DNA from: Aphidius gifuensis
Lineage: Eukaryota > Arthropoda > Insecta > Hymenoptera > Braconidae
Assembly (NCBI RefSeq): GCF_014905175.1
Contig: NC_057790.1
Location: forward strand, 11,868,469 to 11,932,468
Length of the DNA: 64,000 nt
Reading direction: 5' to 3'
The notes below the pieces were generated by a model. That model made no database searches, was not told the origin of the DNA, and saw only the letters and a list, made by a program, of their open reading frames with translations. The translations under genes and the position numbers were made by a program. Numbering within the stretch: position 1 is the stretch's first letter; the number at the start of each line of letters is the position of its first letter. This document shows, one piece after another, positions 1 to 11,139 of the stretch.

Positions 1-220
1 ATATATTCACATATAACTTTATAAAATTTTATAAAATTTTATATAATTTTATATAATTATATAAAAATTTAAAGGATTTTTAAACTCTCTATATATAATT
101 ATATACAACTTTATAAGGTTACATACAGCTATATATAACTTTATAAAGTTATATATAAATGTGTACAAAGTTGTGAACGGTTTGTGTATAAATATATATA
201 ATTATATAAAGCTATATATT

Positions 221-1273
221 CACTGAGAGAAATATTAACTAAGAATTACAAACGTAAAAGAAAAAATTACAAAATAAATAGTAAAAACTGCGTTCCCCCG
301 TCATTTTTACAATAAAATTATGTAAAAAATCTGGCCATTGACTATATACACTACTAAACCATAAAATTTACACAATTTTATTGTAATTTCTGTTTAAAAA
401 AATGACTAAATTCACGACACTCACAAGTAAATTCTAGCAGACTGAGAATTTACCCACTACCGGTTTTAGAATTTACTAAATTTTATTATAAATTTTATTT
501 AAAAGTTGGACATTTTTTGTGTTAAGTTCAGTAGTTTGTGCTAGATTCACGGAGAATAGAAATCAATTCCCGGCAACATTTTTTCTTTTTTGTTTACACG
601 CTCAAAACTCGAAAACTAATTGTTAAATAGAAAAAAGTTATTCTTGATAAATTGTTTAGAAATAAATAACTAATAATAAACCTCGCTTAACCCCATACCT
701 AGCTTCAACAGATAAGGCTGTAGAAATGCTTGAAATTACATGACAGTTCAATCATTTGTTCAATCGGTCGGCCATCTTTGTGTTATTTCGCCCCACAAAC
801 AGAATTTTTACAAAGCTATATAGTAAAAAATATTTAAGTCTATGCTAACTTTTATATGTGTACGTGATAATTTTTATTATATATATAAGAATATTTATTA
901 AATTGTGCAGTATTTTTCATTCAAACATATAATAATTTTTATTGTTTTCACTAAACATGTATGTTCTTTATTTAATTAACTCATAACTCATAATCTAAGA
1001 GATTAATCAAAAAAAGTAATTCTTCATAAATTTTTTAGAATTGAATTTTCAATAATAAACTTCACTCAACCCCATGTCTATCTGCAATGGATAACGATGT
1101 ATAGAGGCTTGAAGTAACCTAGCAATTTTTTGACATTTAACACATTTTACATAATTTTATTGTAGAATATCGACTCTCGCGGCCAGTCCCAGAATTAAAA
1201 CAAAAATTACAAAGTACTATAGTAATTTCTATTCAACCATGATTTTAATTTTTAGTTAAAATTTCTCTCAGTG
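221..1273. mobile_element. MITE-like element with CACTGAGAGAAAT terminal inverted repeats
   Basis: The left end CACTGAGAGAAAT at 221 is mirrored by the complementary ATTTCTCTCAGTG ending at 1273, giving a 1.05 kb non-coding element. The interior is AT-rich and has no ORF. The termini resemble those of the 912 bp element at 35646-36557 (CACGGAGAGAAAAAA), so both may belong to one DNA-transposon family. Positions 1-220 before it are simple TATA/ATATAA-rich sequence without a gene. Confidence 0.6.
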
Positions 1274-1994
1274 TTTCTATATGTAGCTGTATAAAGTTTC
1301 ATATAGTTTTATAAAAGTATATAAACTTGTATATGAATATACGAAGATATTTTTACCCAAGGAACGATCGTTATAAAGGTATATAAAGTTATATATAGTT
1401 ATATACAATTGTATACAACATGTTATATATAGCTTTATAAATAAAGTGGCAATATAAAACCATATATAACTTTATACAACTTTATAAAATTTTATACAAT
1501 TATATAAAGTTATATATAAATTTCGTTCCACGAGATGGCAGTAGTGACCCATCTATTGTTTTTAGCAAGTCTCTATCGGAATATTATGAACAAATTATTA
1601 TTTCAAACAAGAATTTTTTTTCTTTAGACAAACCATTTCTTATTTAAAATAAATAATTTTTGAAGTGAAACTTCTTTTTGGAGGGTAGTTGAAAAAAAAA
1701 TTCGTCACAAAAATCGGGGATGGAAGTCAGGGACGGGAATCGGGGACGAAAATAGCATAAGCAATCACTTTTTTCCAAGAAATTTTCTTCTAAAATTTGG
1801 AAGAAAATTTTTACAGTGTAGTCTGTAATTGATTTCCAAAAAATTAATATGTAATAGATCAGCTATAAGCGGAGAAAAATCTCAAGGAGTACACCTATCT
1901 CCGACTTACATGTTTTCTATTTAAGAAATTCATAATAAATGAAAAGATTATATGGATAGTTTTTTGTTTTATTTTTTATTGTAAAATAAAAAAA
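1274..1994. other. AT-rich stretch without a gene
   Basis: Sequence is dominated by TATATAA-type short palindromes up to about 1520, then unique-looking AT-rich DNA. No ORF or RNA gene is visible here. Confidence 0.6.
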
Positions 1995-2149
1995 AAACCA
2001 GAAACTTAGAAAAAATAACGAAGTTCCCCCGCCGGGAATCGAACCCGGGTCTTTTGCTTTCCGGGCAAACGCCTTGACCACTAGACCACAGGGCTTCTTA
2101 TTTTTTCTAAGTTTCATCAAGTTAACTCCGACGTCCTTCTATGCGTCAA
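1995..2149. repeat. tRNA-like hairpin cassette, copy 1
   Basis: A tRNA-like core is flanked by complementary arms (AACTTAGAAAAAATAA on one side, TTATTTTTTCTAAGTTT on the other), so the whole unit can fold as one long hairpin. A nearly identical direct copy lies at 6849-7004; they differ only at a few bases near the right edge. The copies bracket the fold-back element at 2745-6243. Confidence 0.7.
2024..2095 (-). tRNA. tRNA-like sequence, probable tRNA-derived pseudogene
   Basis: Read on the minus strand the sequence has a paired D arm (GTCT/AGGC), a perfect 5 bp anticodon stem (TTTGC/GCAAA) around loop CCGGAAA, and a perfect T arm (CCGGG TTCGAAT CCCGG). The D arm resembles tRNA-Glu or tRNA-Asp. 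The acceptor pairs only 5 of 7 positions, and position 33 is C instead of the invariant U, so a functional tRNA is unlikely. The formal anticodon would be GGA, but the long variable arm of tRNA-Ser is missing. It sits inside a repeated hairpin cassette, which suggests a SINE-like or MITE-borne tRNA relic. Confidence 0.45.
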
Positions 2150-2744
2150 TTCATTTTCCTATATAAAAAAGAACAAGGTACTAATAGCTAACTTCACGTG
2201 TCACACCTTTATTCGTCATTTCATTGGCTGGCGCTGTCGACACATTTATTTTCATTCGCTCACATACACATACACGTTATACGTTCGATACATTCAATAA
2301 ATCGATATATTTAAAATAGTGGCTAAGTTAATTTAATATGCAATTCAATGGTTATATGTAAATACTATTGAGTAAACTGTAAAGAAAATAATAGACAAAT
2401 ATCTTGCCTCATTGTCACAGAGGCAATAATGTCAAAAATATTTAATTTATTTATGAAATATTTTCAATAAAAGTGCCATTGGAGCATATTATTAAAACAT
2501 TAACCAGATGTAACAATTAAATCAATGTCAAGTGTCATTGTTATTGTGTTGTTGTATTCGGTGTTAAAATGTTGTTCCAACTATATTAATACATCAACAA
2601 CAGCATATACAACATTAAAATGGTCAAAACTTAATTGAAAATATTATTAAATCAAACACATTGCCATCAGTTGATAAAAAATTAAGATAGGTTATAATTT
2701 GTCGAAAAACATGAATGAGATAGTAATAAATATTTACAGATCCC
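2150..2744. other. AT-rich stretch without a gene
   Basis: No ORF above background, no RNA gene and no clear repeat was seen between the tRNA-like cassette and the fold-back element. Confidence 0.5.
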
Positions 2745-2822
2745 ATTTAATTAGCCTAAGTTTGATGGAATTAGAATAAGCTGTTATACTTATTCTATTG
2801 GAGTTTTTTTTGGAGAATATTA

Positions 2823-5467
2823 GACCCAGGTAGAAATCTAATGTCTATTCGACGTCGAATAGCGCTCGATTTCCGAGGCCCACGCTCCGTTCGACGTCGA
2901 AATTCGAGCTCGAAACGATGTCGGAGGGTGACGCTATTCGATGTCGGATCGACGTTGTTTCGGACTTGTTCATAAAATAATCGCTTGCATTGAATTTTGA
3001 TAGATGGCAGTAGAGTCAAGTTCTATATATAGGTAAAGAAGGCAATTTTTTTTATTAGCAATATCATTAAAAGCAATAAATTAAAAAAAAAATGCCTCAT
3101 ACGCAGGGATGGGCATCTGTGAGTTTTTGAGTTGCTTACAATTATCCATGAATGAAACGTTTGAAACGGGATAAAACGTGATCTCTTAGTAGCTCAAATT
3201 TTTCAGTTGTCACATGTTAATTTATACAGAATTAATTCAGCCATGGAAATTAACATGTAGACAACCTCCTTTCCATAGCTTTTTATTGATTTAAATAAAT
3301 AAAAAGCTATAGGAAAAATGATAGCTATGGAAAGGAAGTTGTCACATGTTAATTTATACAGAATTAATTTAGCCATGGAAATAAACATGTAGACAACCTC
3401 CTTTCCATAGCTTTTTATTAATTTAAATAAATAAAAAGCTATAGGAAAAGGGATAGCGAAGGAAAGGAGGTTGATACATGTTAATTTATACAGAATTAAT
3501 TTAGCCATGGGAATTAAAATGTAGACAACTTCCTTTCCTTAGCTAAAATTTTTTTAATAGCTTCTTATTAATTTAAATAAATAAAAAGCTGTAGGAAAAA
3601 TGGTAGCTAAGGAAAGGATGTTGTCACATGTTAATTGATACGAAATTAATTTTGCCAAAGAAATTAACATGCAGGCAACATCTTTTCCTTAGCTACTGCT
3701 TTTCCTTGGACCTTTTTGATTTTTTTCATAAATAAAATACATGTAAATTTATTTTTAAATAATACAATCGTCCAAGGAAAAGATGTAGCTAAGAAAAGGA
3801 TGTAGCTAAGGAATTAAGGTTGCCAAAAAATTATGTTTCAAGGGAATAATGTTGCTTAAAATATAATTCTTTGGCAACCTTAATTCCTTAGCTACATCTT
3901 TTCCTCAGCTACTGCTTTTCCTTGGACATTTGTATTATTTAAAAAAAAATTTACATGTATTTTATTTATAAGATAAATAGAAAATTTCCAAGGAAAAGCA
4001 GGAGCTAAGGAAAAGATGTAGCTAAGGAATTGAGGTTGTCAAAGAATAATGTTTCAAGGAAATAATTCCTTAGTCACATTAATTCCTTAGCTACATCTTT
4101 TCCTTAGCTACTGCTTTTCCTTGGACATTTGTATTTTAAAAAAATTAATTTACATGTATTTTATTTATAAAATAAATAAAAAATGTCCAAGGAAAAGCAG
4201 TAGCTAAGGAAAAGATGTAGCTGAGGAAAAGATGTAGCTAGAGAATTGAGGTTGCCAAAGAATTATGTTTCAAGGAAATAATTCCTTAGTCACATTAATT
4301 CCTTAGCTACATCTTTTCCTTAGCTACATCTTTTCCTTAGCTACTGCTTTTCCTGATTATTTTTTATTTATTTTATAATAGTCATGATGTTTATTTTTAA
4401 AAAATACAAATGTCCAAGAAAAAAAGTAGAAGCAGTGAAAAGATAGTTGAGAAAAGATGTAGCTAAGGAATTAATGTGATTAAGGAATTATTTCCTGGGA
4501 AATAAATTTTGGCAACCTCAATTTTTAGCTACATCTTTTCCTTAGCTACTGCTTTTCTTGACATTTTTATTTTTAAAATAAATTTACATGTATTTTATTT
4601 TATAAATAAATAAAAATGTCCAAGGAAAAGAGTAGCTAATGAAAAGATGTAGCTATGAATTGAGGTTGCTAGAATTATGTTTCAAGGAAATAATTCCTTA
4701 GTCACATTAATTCCTTAGCTACATCTTTCCTTTAGCTACTGCTTTTCCTTGGACATTTGTATTTTTAGAAAATAAAATTACATGTTTTTTATTTATAAAA
4801 ATAAATAAAATGTCAAGTGAGTAGTAAAGGTGAAAAGATGTAGCTAAGGATTTATGTGACAGCGAATATTTCGAAATGCTCTTTGATAACCTCAATTTCC
4901 TAGTTATTATCTTTCCTTAGCTACTGCTTTTTCTTGGACATTTGTATTTTTAAAAAATAAATTTACATGTATTTTATTTATAAAATAAATAAAAAATGTC
5001 CAAGGAAAAGCAGTAGCTAAGGAAAAGATGTAGCTAAGGAATTGAGGTTGCCAAAGAATTATGTTTCAAGGAAATAATTCCTTAGTCACATTAATTTCTT
5101 AGCTACATCTTTCCCTTAGCTACTGCTTGTCCTTAGTCATTTATTTATTTAACAAATGAAATACATGTAATTTATTCTTTTTTAAACGTTTCATTTCTGG
5201 ATAATTGTAAACAACTCAAAAACTCACAGTATGCCCATCCCTGCTCAAATTAATGATACGTAAATAAATCTGATGGAAATCACTCACTCTGCCATCTACT
5301 GAGCCCTATCATAAATATGTTAATATTATCACCGTATGACGCGCCACAGTCGGATCGACATCGGTTCGACGTCGAAAAACGTCACCTTTCGATGTCGTTT
5401 TGAGCTCGAATTTCGACGTCGAATGGACACTGCGTGTCGAAAATCGACACTAAATTCTACCTGGGGA
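2823..5467. mobile_element. Nested terminal-inverted-repeat element (CCCAGGTAGAAAT...)
   Basis: Both ends carry about 130 bp of inverted repeat rich in GACGTCGAA motifs. The left begins CCCAGGTAGAAAT, the right ends TCTACCTGGG. The interior is filled by the palindromic short-repeat array at 3190-5215 and has no transposase. It interrupts the left arm of the surrounding fold-back element, so it inserted later. The ORF-like stretches inside are repeat translations. Confidence 0.65.
3190..5215. repeat. Array of alternating inverted repeats (GTAGCTAAGGAAAAG family)
   Basis: About 2 kb of units of the kind CCAAGGAAAAGCAGTAGCTA and AAGATGTAGCTAAGGAATT alternate with their complements and with ATTTATTTAAATAAATAAA spacers. 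It forms a chain of potential hairpins rather than a simple tandem array. The same family reappears at 63716-64000 at the window edge. Confidence 0.75.
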
Positions 5468-6243
5468 GTGAAGTAAATTTTCTTTGGGAGTAAATGGTTT
5501 AATTAATATTAATTAATTAAGATTTAGGGGTGCAGGCAGCCTGAACTTTTTTATTTTTCATTTTATTTAAGTTTTTTTTTTTGCAGTCGATGGATAATTT
5601 TTTGGAGAATCATCATATGCAAAAAAATCCCATTGATAGTTCTTCAATTTATTATTAAAAAATATTATAACTTTTAAATTATTGCTATGAGCTGATTAAT
5701 CATTTTGGTCCATTGCGCATCTCTACCCACAAATCCCATACATTGACAAAGTGACAGCATTATTTTTATGATTATTCCAAGTTACTCCGAAATGTTTATT
5801 TATGATAAAAAAGTTCTTGAACATAAATTTATTGTTTTCTCATTTAACCTTTAAAAACCAGGAGTATGATAGAGATTAGAGTGCATGGGGGGAAAATTTG
5901 GAGTAGGGATGCGCAATGGACCAAAATGATTAATCAGCACATAGCAACAATTTAAAAGTTATAATATTTTTTAATAATAAATTAAAAAACTCCCGATGGG
6001 ATTTTTTTGCATATTATGATTCTCCAAAGAATTATCTATCGATTGCAAAAAAAAAACCTAAATAAGTTAAAAAATAAAAAAATTCAGGGTGGCTGCACCC
6101 CTAAATCTTGATTAATTAATATTAATTAAACTATTAACTCCCAAAGAAAATTAACTTCATTCCAATATTCTCCAAAAAAACTCCAATAGAATGAGTATAA
6201 CAGATTCTTCTAATTTCATCAAACTTAGGCTAATTAGATGGGA

Positions 6244-6848
6244 TCATATTTACACACACATTGAGTAAAATCGAGCCAAAATAATGGTCAAATTGCATTG
6301 AATAATTTGATAATCGCATTGAATAACACCATCATTACTGATAATACAATTTTGAACAAAAAAAAGGTTGGCATTCACATAATAGTTTTTTTTTTAAAAC
6401 GATTAATAGAAAGTCAAGGGTTGAGTGCCTGAAGGGCGCGATCTACACGTCATTTTCTGATTTTCCTTCAACATCACATGTTAATCAACATGACAATAAT
6501 TAAAATTATCTATTGAAATAGAACTTCATAGACATTAATGATTTAAGTGAAAGATAAAAAACTGTCACTCATTAAGAATTAAAATTAATGAAATTGATAG
6601 AAAATATTTGCACTGAATACCGGAATATCCATTACATTTCTTTTTGTTTATTTATTTTTATATATATGTACAGATAAATAAAAAAGGCCATTGATACAAT
6701 AACGGACTTAAAGTATATAAATATATATCTAATTATTATATTAAAAAACATACGACAAAAAGTAACTATGTATTCCCAAACATAAGACATCGACATTCAG
6801 GTTAAATAAAAGCGACCGCGCAAGCGGGCGCTCAGTCTCGTTTGAAAA
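6244..6848. other. Stretch without a gene
   Basis: Between the fold-back element and the second tRNA-like cassette I see no ORF, RNA gene or clear repeat. Confidence 0.5.
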
Positions 6849-7004
6849 AAACCAGAAACTTAGAAAAAATAACGAAGTTCCCCCGCCGGGAATCGAACCC
6901 GGGTCTTTTGCTTTCCGGGCAAACGCCTTGACCACTAGACCACAGGGCTTCTTATTTTTTCTAAGTTTCATCAAGTTAACTCCGACGTCCTTCTATACGC
7001 CAAT
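6849..7004. repeat. tRNA-like hairpin cassette, copy 2
   Basis: Direct repeat of 1995-2149, including the complementary flanking arms and the sequence up to CGACGTCCTTCTAT. Sequences outside the cassette are unrelated to those around copy 1, so the cassette itself is the mobile or duplicated unit. Confidence 0.7.
6878..6949 (-). tRNA. tRNA-like sequence, probable tRNA-derived pseudogene (copy 2)
   Basis: Identical in its core to the tRNA-like sequence at 2024-2095: the same D, anticodon and T stems, the same C at position 33 and the same weak acceptor end. Confidence 0.45.
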
Positions 7005-7219
7005 TCAATATTCGTATTATTTTTATAAATTATTAAATCAAAAGCTAATCTTTTAAAATTTTTTATTTATTTACAAAATTTTTTTTTTTCTCCCCTATAC
7101 TTAGATTTGAGCGCAAGAATGCGAAAACTACAATCGAACAAAAATTATAAACGTATAATCAATTTAAACGAGAACGTTCATCGGAAAGATTAATTAAAAA
7201 AGTATATGACGGTAAATTT

Positions 7220-7780
7220 AGGAAAAACTCTTTGAGTGAGAGTATGCATGATGAATTGAATAAAACTTTTTTGGGTAGAAGTATGAACGAAAAATTATTA
7301 AATAGAAAAAATTAAATGACGGTAAATTTAAGAAAAGCACCTTGAATGAGAGTATGTATGGAAAATTAGATAAAACTTGTTTGGGTAAAAGTATGAATGA
7401 AAAATTATTAAATAAAAAAATTAAACGGTGGAAAATTTAAGAAAAGCTCCTCGAGTGAGAGTATGTATAAAGGATTAGATTAACTTCTTTGAGTAGAAGT
7501 ATGAATGAAAAATTATTAAAAACAAATGATGTTGATTCAAATGAAATTCTTTTGGGTAGGGATTTGAATGGAAAATTATTCAAAACAAATGATGTTGATT
7601 TAAATAAAATTTCTTTGGGTAGGGATTTGAATGAAAAATTTTTAAAAATAAATGGTGTTAAATTAAATAAAACTTCCTTGAGAGGGGGAATTAATAAAAA
7701 ATCATTGAAAATAAATGATGATGAATTAGAGAAAAAATTAAATGATGATAAATTAAATAAAGATTAAGGGAAAAGTTAGA
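7220..7780 (+). repeat. 63 bp minisatellite with an open frame
   Basis: Units of about 63 bp translate as degenerate 21-residue repeats of the type LGRDLNEKLLKTNDVDLNKIS in a frame open from 7489 to 7767. Upstream units (7220-7490) are frame-disrupted. The composition (Lys, Asn, Asp) simply reflects AT-rich repeat DNA. I do not recognise a protein family, and a real gene product is doubtful. Confidence 0.5.
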
Positions 7781-7980
7781 AGAAAAATTAAGGGATGGTA
7801 TACTTAATGAATAATTAAAGAATGTTATATAAGATAGAATTTTAAATGATGTTATACTAAATAAAAATTAAATGATGGTATATTAAATAAAAAATTGAAG
7901 GATGGTATTATAAATGAAGTAATTCAGGAAACGCGGGGATTTTAACTTTTATTTATTAGTGGTATTTTAAATATTCAAAC

Positions 7981-8850
7981 ATGACCGAAACTATTGTTAT
8001 ACAAACGGCTAATATAGCTGATTTAGCCCATAAACTGTCAATTATTAACCATGTCACTGGTCATATGAAATTATACATTGGAAACAATCGGGAATTCGAT
8101 AGATTCGAGGAGACTGTAAAGATGCACGTATTGCTATACCGAAATGTTTAGAATCAGATTTATCGGAAGCTATTATGCGAAATAAAGTCAGTTGGGACGT
8201 CAAATCCCAATTGTTGCGTAGAAATTTCGACAAAATAGATTAACTAATCTTAGCTATTTAAAAGTTAAGCAAAATAACGTCAAATCCCAATTGTTGCGTA
8301 GAAATTTCGACAAAATAGATTAACTAATCTTAGCTATTTAAAAGTTAAGCAAAATAACGAAAACAGAAGCTACCCTATTTGGAGAGCTACGTAATATGTG
8401 TCAGGAAAAGAATGAACCTGCTCAGAAGTTTATTAAAAGAGTTGACTATAAAATCTCAGAAATAATTGACTCGCATACTAGGCGAGAAGACGAGAATTTT
8501 AAACTTGAATGGTTTGTAAACGACGATATCAAGAGGATAACGTTAAAAAAAGGTTTAGCAGGTAGAATTGCATCGATTGGAAAAAGGACCTCAAAAATAT
8601 TAAGCGAGAAGTATTACTCAGGGAAGACGAACTCATGAGACGAAAAGTAACCCTAAAGTTTAATAATGATAATACCGAAAATGTTGATAGTAACAAAATT
8701 GTCCCAAAAAACGGGAAAAATCAAAACGCCCCGCACAAATTAAATGTCGATACTCCGGATATATAGGGCATGCGGCGAAAAACTGTAATAAAAAACTTAA
8801 GGACATTCGTAAGCGGAAACAAAGATATGAGTCTAGTCCCAGGTAGGAAT
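7981..8850 (+). pseudogene. LTR-retrotransposon gag remnant
   Basis: A frame starting ATG at 7981 is broken by stops and frameshifts but keeps gag-like features. A later segment (8396-8638) contains QEKNEPAQKFIKRVDYKISEI, typical of the capsid-like region of Ty3/Gypsy gag. Near 8740-8780 a zinc-knuckle-like stretch (CRYSGYIGHAAKNC) lacks the second cysteine. An exact 80 bp tandem duplication (8198-8357) sits in the middle. No protease or reverse transcriptase follows. It may belong with the LTR that starts at 10063, but minisatellites separate them. Confidence 0.55.
8198..8357. repeat. Exact 80 bp tandem duplication inside the gag remnant
   Basis: The unit starting CGTCAAATCCCAATTGTTGC occurs at 8198 and again at 8278 without visible differences, so the duplication is recent compared with the decay of the surrounding gag. 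Confidence 0.8.
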
Positions 8851-8869
8851 TCTCGGGCTTGACGACCGT

Positions 8870-9215
8870 GTCAGGCTTGTGCAAGGCCTGTGTATCAAGC
8901 CTTGGTAGCCAAGGCTTGTCTCAGGCCTGGGCCCGTTGATTTTACCCGGCTTTACACGAGCCTTGGTAACTGAGTCTCGTGTCAAGCCTGTATTTTTTGT
9001 TTTTACCCGGTCTCACACGATCCTCAGTAGCACAGGCTTGATACAAGCTTGTCCCCGTTGATTTCACCCAGTCTCACACGGGCCTTGGTAACTTAGTCTT
9101 GTGTCAAGCCTGTGTTTTTTGCTTTTACCCGGCCTCACACGAGCCTTGGTAACTCAGTCTTGAGTCAAGCCTGTATTTTTTGATTTTACCCGGTCTCACA
9201 CGGGCTTTGGGCCAT
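8870..9215. repeat. About 62 bp minisatellite (CACACGAGCCTTGGTAAC)
   Basis: Around five diverged units carry CACACGAGCCTTGGTAAC, CAGTCTTGTGTCAAGCCTG and TTTTACCCGG. The GC content is clearly above that of the neighbourhood. No coding function is visible. Confidence 0.7.
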
Positions 9216-9231
9216 TCCTCCATTACTCATG

Positions 9232-9540
9232 GACCAAATAAGGGTCACAAAAATGCTGATTATTCAAAACCTAACATCACTCCTACTTATTTGAATTTTG
9301 ATAGACCAAAAAAGGGTCACAAGGAGGATGATTATTCAAAATCGATTATCACTCCTACTCACTTAAATTCTTATAGACCAATTAAGGGTTACAAGGATGC
9401 TGATTATTCAGAATCGGACATCATTACTACTTTTTCAAATTTTTATAGACCAAATAAGGGTCACAAGGATGCTGAGTATTCAAAATCGGACATCATTTCT
9501 ACTTTTTCAATTTATTATAGACCAAATAAGAGTCGATTGA
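9232..9540 (+). repeat. 72 bp minisatellite in frame, 24-residue repeat
   Basis: The word GACCA recurs at 9232, 9304, 9376, 9448 and 9520, an exact 72 bp period. All units stay in one open frame (9180-9554) and encode about 24 residues of the type RPNKGHKDADYSKSDIIT. Keeping the frame over more than four units could mean a repeat protein. However, no ATG fits well upstream and no family is recognised. Confidence 0.6.
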
Positions 9541-9554
9541 CCAATTATCTTTAG

Positions 9555-10062
9555 AAAGTATTGAAACAAGATGAAGGGACAAGGCATCTGACGAGACGAC
9601 GAAATCCTGGCTATCTTGAGAAAATATTCAAAGAGTAGAAAGGAAAAACACGATTGTGGTTTACTATTAGAAATAGCTTCTTTCTGTAAATTTTTTTGGT
9701 CTCTCGAATAGTTGCTGCCTTCTTAGGAATGCAGTGACAACAAATGTGACTGGTAATCAGGTTTGATAAATCCCTGATCTTCGAAATTTTTTTTTGATGA
9801 AATAAATAAATTAGAAGTAGGTAAATAATAATGAAAATGGCCAAGTAAACAGTTAAACAAAAGAATAGTAGAATTACGAAGAAACTAAAACTAAATATTC
9901 GGAAATAATCAGTCAGATAGGCAAAATATTAAGATAAATTAATAACCGAATTGAAAACAAAGTAAGAACCAAAATGAAGAAATAAAATAATTACGGAATT
10001 GGACGATAAGCCTTCCGTTTACGCACACTGCGTTCCCTGAACGAAAGGTTTTACTGTGGGGG
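9555..10062. other. Stretch without a gene, ending in a polypurine-like tract
   Basis: No credible gene. The last bases (ACTGTGGGGG) directly before the LTR-like start at 10063 look like a polypurine tract, as expected upstream of a 3' LTR. Confidence 0.4.
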
Positions 10063-11105
10063 TGTAATGTCCTGCGGTAAGCGCTGAACTTTTTTAATTT
10101 TAGATATATTATATTTTCTAGAATTATATATTCAGGGTACAATTGGATACCCCTTAGCTCCGTCTTACGCATTATAAGGGTAACACATTAGGGAGCAAAC
10201 GCATCCCCGAGAACCCCCGAATATTCTCAACCTACCCTATGGTCAGCTTGTGCCATTGACCCAGGATATCGATCAGTTCGCCGGGATCTGTAATCCAGTG
10301 ACTAGTAGCTCTTCCAGCTCTTACCGCTTTAATATTTAAGAGTCACCAGCCGAAAAACTGTAAGTTATACTTTAAATCAATATTTTTTATTGATTTATTT
10401 TGTTTAAATATTTTCAATTATATTTGGCTACGTAAATCATTAATTTAAACTCATTAAAATCATCTTGGATTTAACTTGTAATAAATTCCGACTGCATGGT
10501 CTAAGTTGTCTTGTTCTTTTAATTTAAATTCAAGTGCAAGCTTTGTGTTAAATTATTTGATCAAATAAATATTGAATAAAGTAAATTATAGTTGGCTGAT
10601 TTAAGAATTAATTTGATTACTAAAAATAATTAATTATTTAAATAAAAAATCAATGACCTCGCGGTCATAAATTTGGTCTCAACTACGATCTGTAAAGTAT
10701 AGCAAGGCGTTTATGTAATTATTAAAATAAACACGAGTAAAAGTGATCTTCGTTATAATTTTTATTGTAAATTCAGTGTTACACAAGTGCGTCAATTATG
10801 TCAACGTCCATGTTGGTCCAAATTTAACTATCTTTTACTCAACATCAATACTATTGGTAAAATTGAGGTATTTTAATAATAAATTTACCATTTTATTCAA
10901 CATTATATTATTTGTGTTTGACTCAAGTTTTATAAATTATTTGTGTTCAATTTTTGTACTATTTTCGCGTATATTTGAGGTTTCTTTTTACCTCTCCCTA
11001 CACTACGCTGATTATCCCTATACCTTTCTAATTCTCAACTCTATTCCAGCTAATTTCACAATGAACAAAAAAAATAATAACAAAATAAAAACCTTTCAGT
11101 GTTAA
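10063..11105 (+). mobile_element. LTR-like sequence (TGTAATGTCCTGCGG family), copy 1
   Basis: The sequence begins TGTAATGTCCTGCGGTAAGCG, the same start as the LTR at 44204. From about 10650 to 11040 it is clearly homologous to 44226-44617, including GTAAATTCAGTGTTACACAA. Copy 2 lacks the segment between GTAAGCG and the shared block. A polypurine-like tract precedes it, so this could be a 3' LTR or solo LTR. The right border is approximate. Confidence 0.55.
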
Positions 11106-11139
11106 GTTAGCTGAAATGAAGTGATTTTTTTAAATAGGA

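Larger units (their letters stand above)
2745..6243. mobile_element. Fold-back element carrying a second nested element
   Basis: The right arm (about 5905-6243) is the inverted counterpart of a left arm that is split in two: 2745-2822 and 5468-5738. Shared arm words include TCTATTGGAGTTTTTTTTGG, AATTAATATTAATTAA and ATGGACCAAAATGATTAATC (or complements). The interruption is the element at 2823-5467. No coding capacity was seen. Target-site duplications could not be fixed by eye. Confidence 0.65.

Noticed and set aside
1917..2120. ORF containing KPCGLVVKAFARKAKDPGSIPGG, seen again at 6741-6974
   Set aside because: It is a translation through the tRNA-like cassette; the conservation is that of the tRNA-like DNA.
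3203..3508. 101-residue repetitive ORF on the minus strand
   Set aside because: It lies in the alternating inverted-repeat array and is not kept open in neighbouring units.
8870..9540. Possible CRISPR-like or leader-repeat structure in the minisatellites
   Set aside because: Units are contiguous without unique spacers of constant length, and the genome context is eukaryotic.
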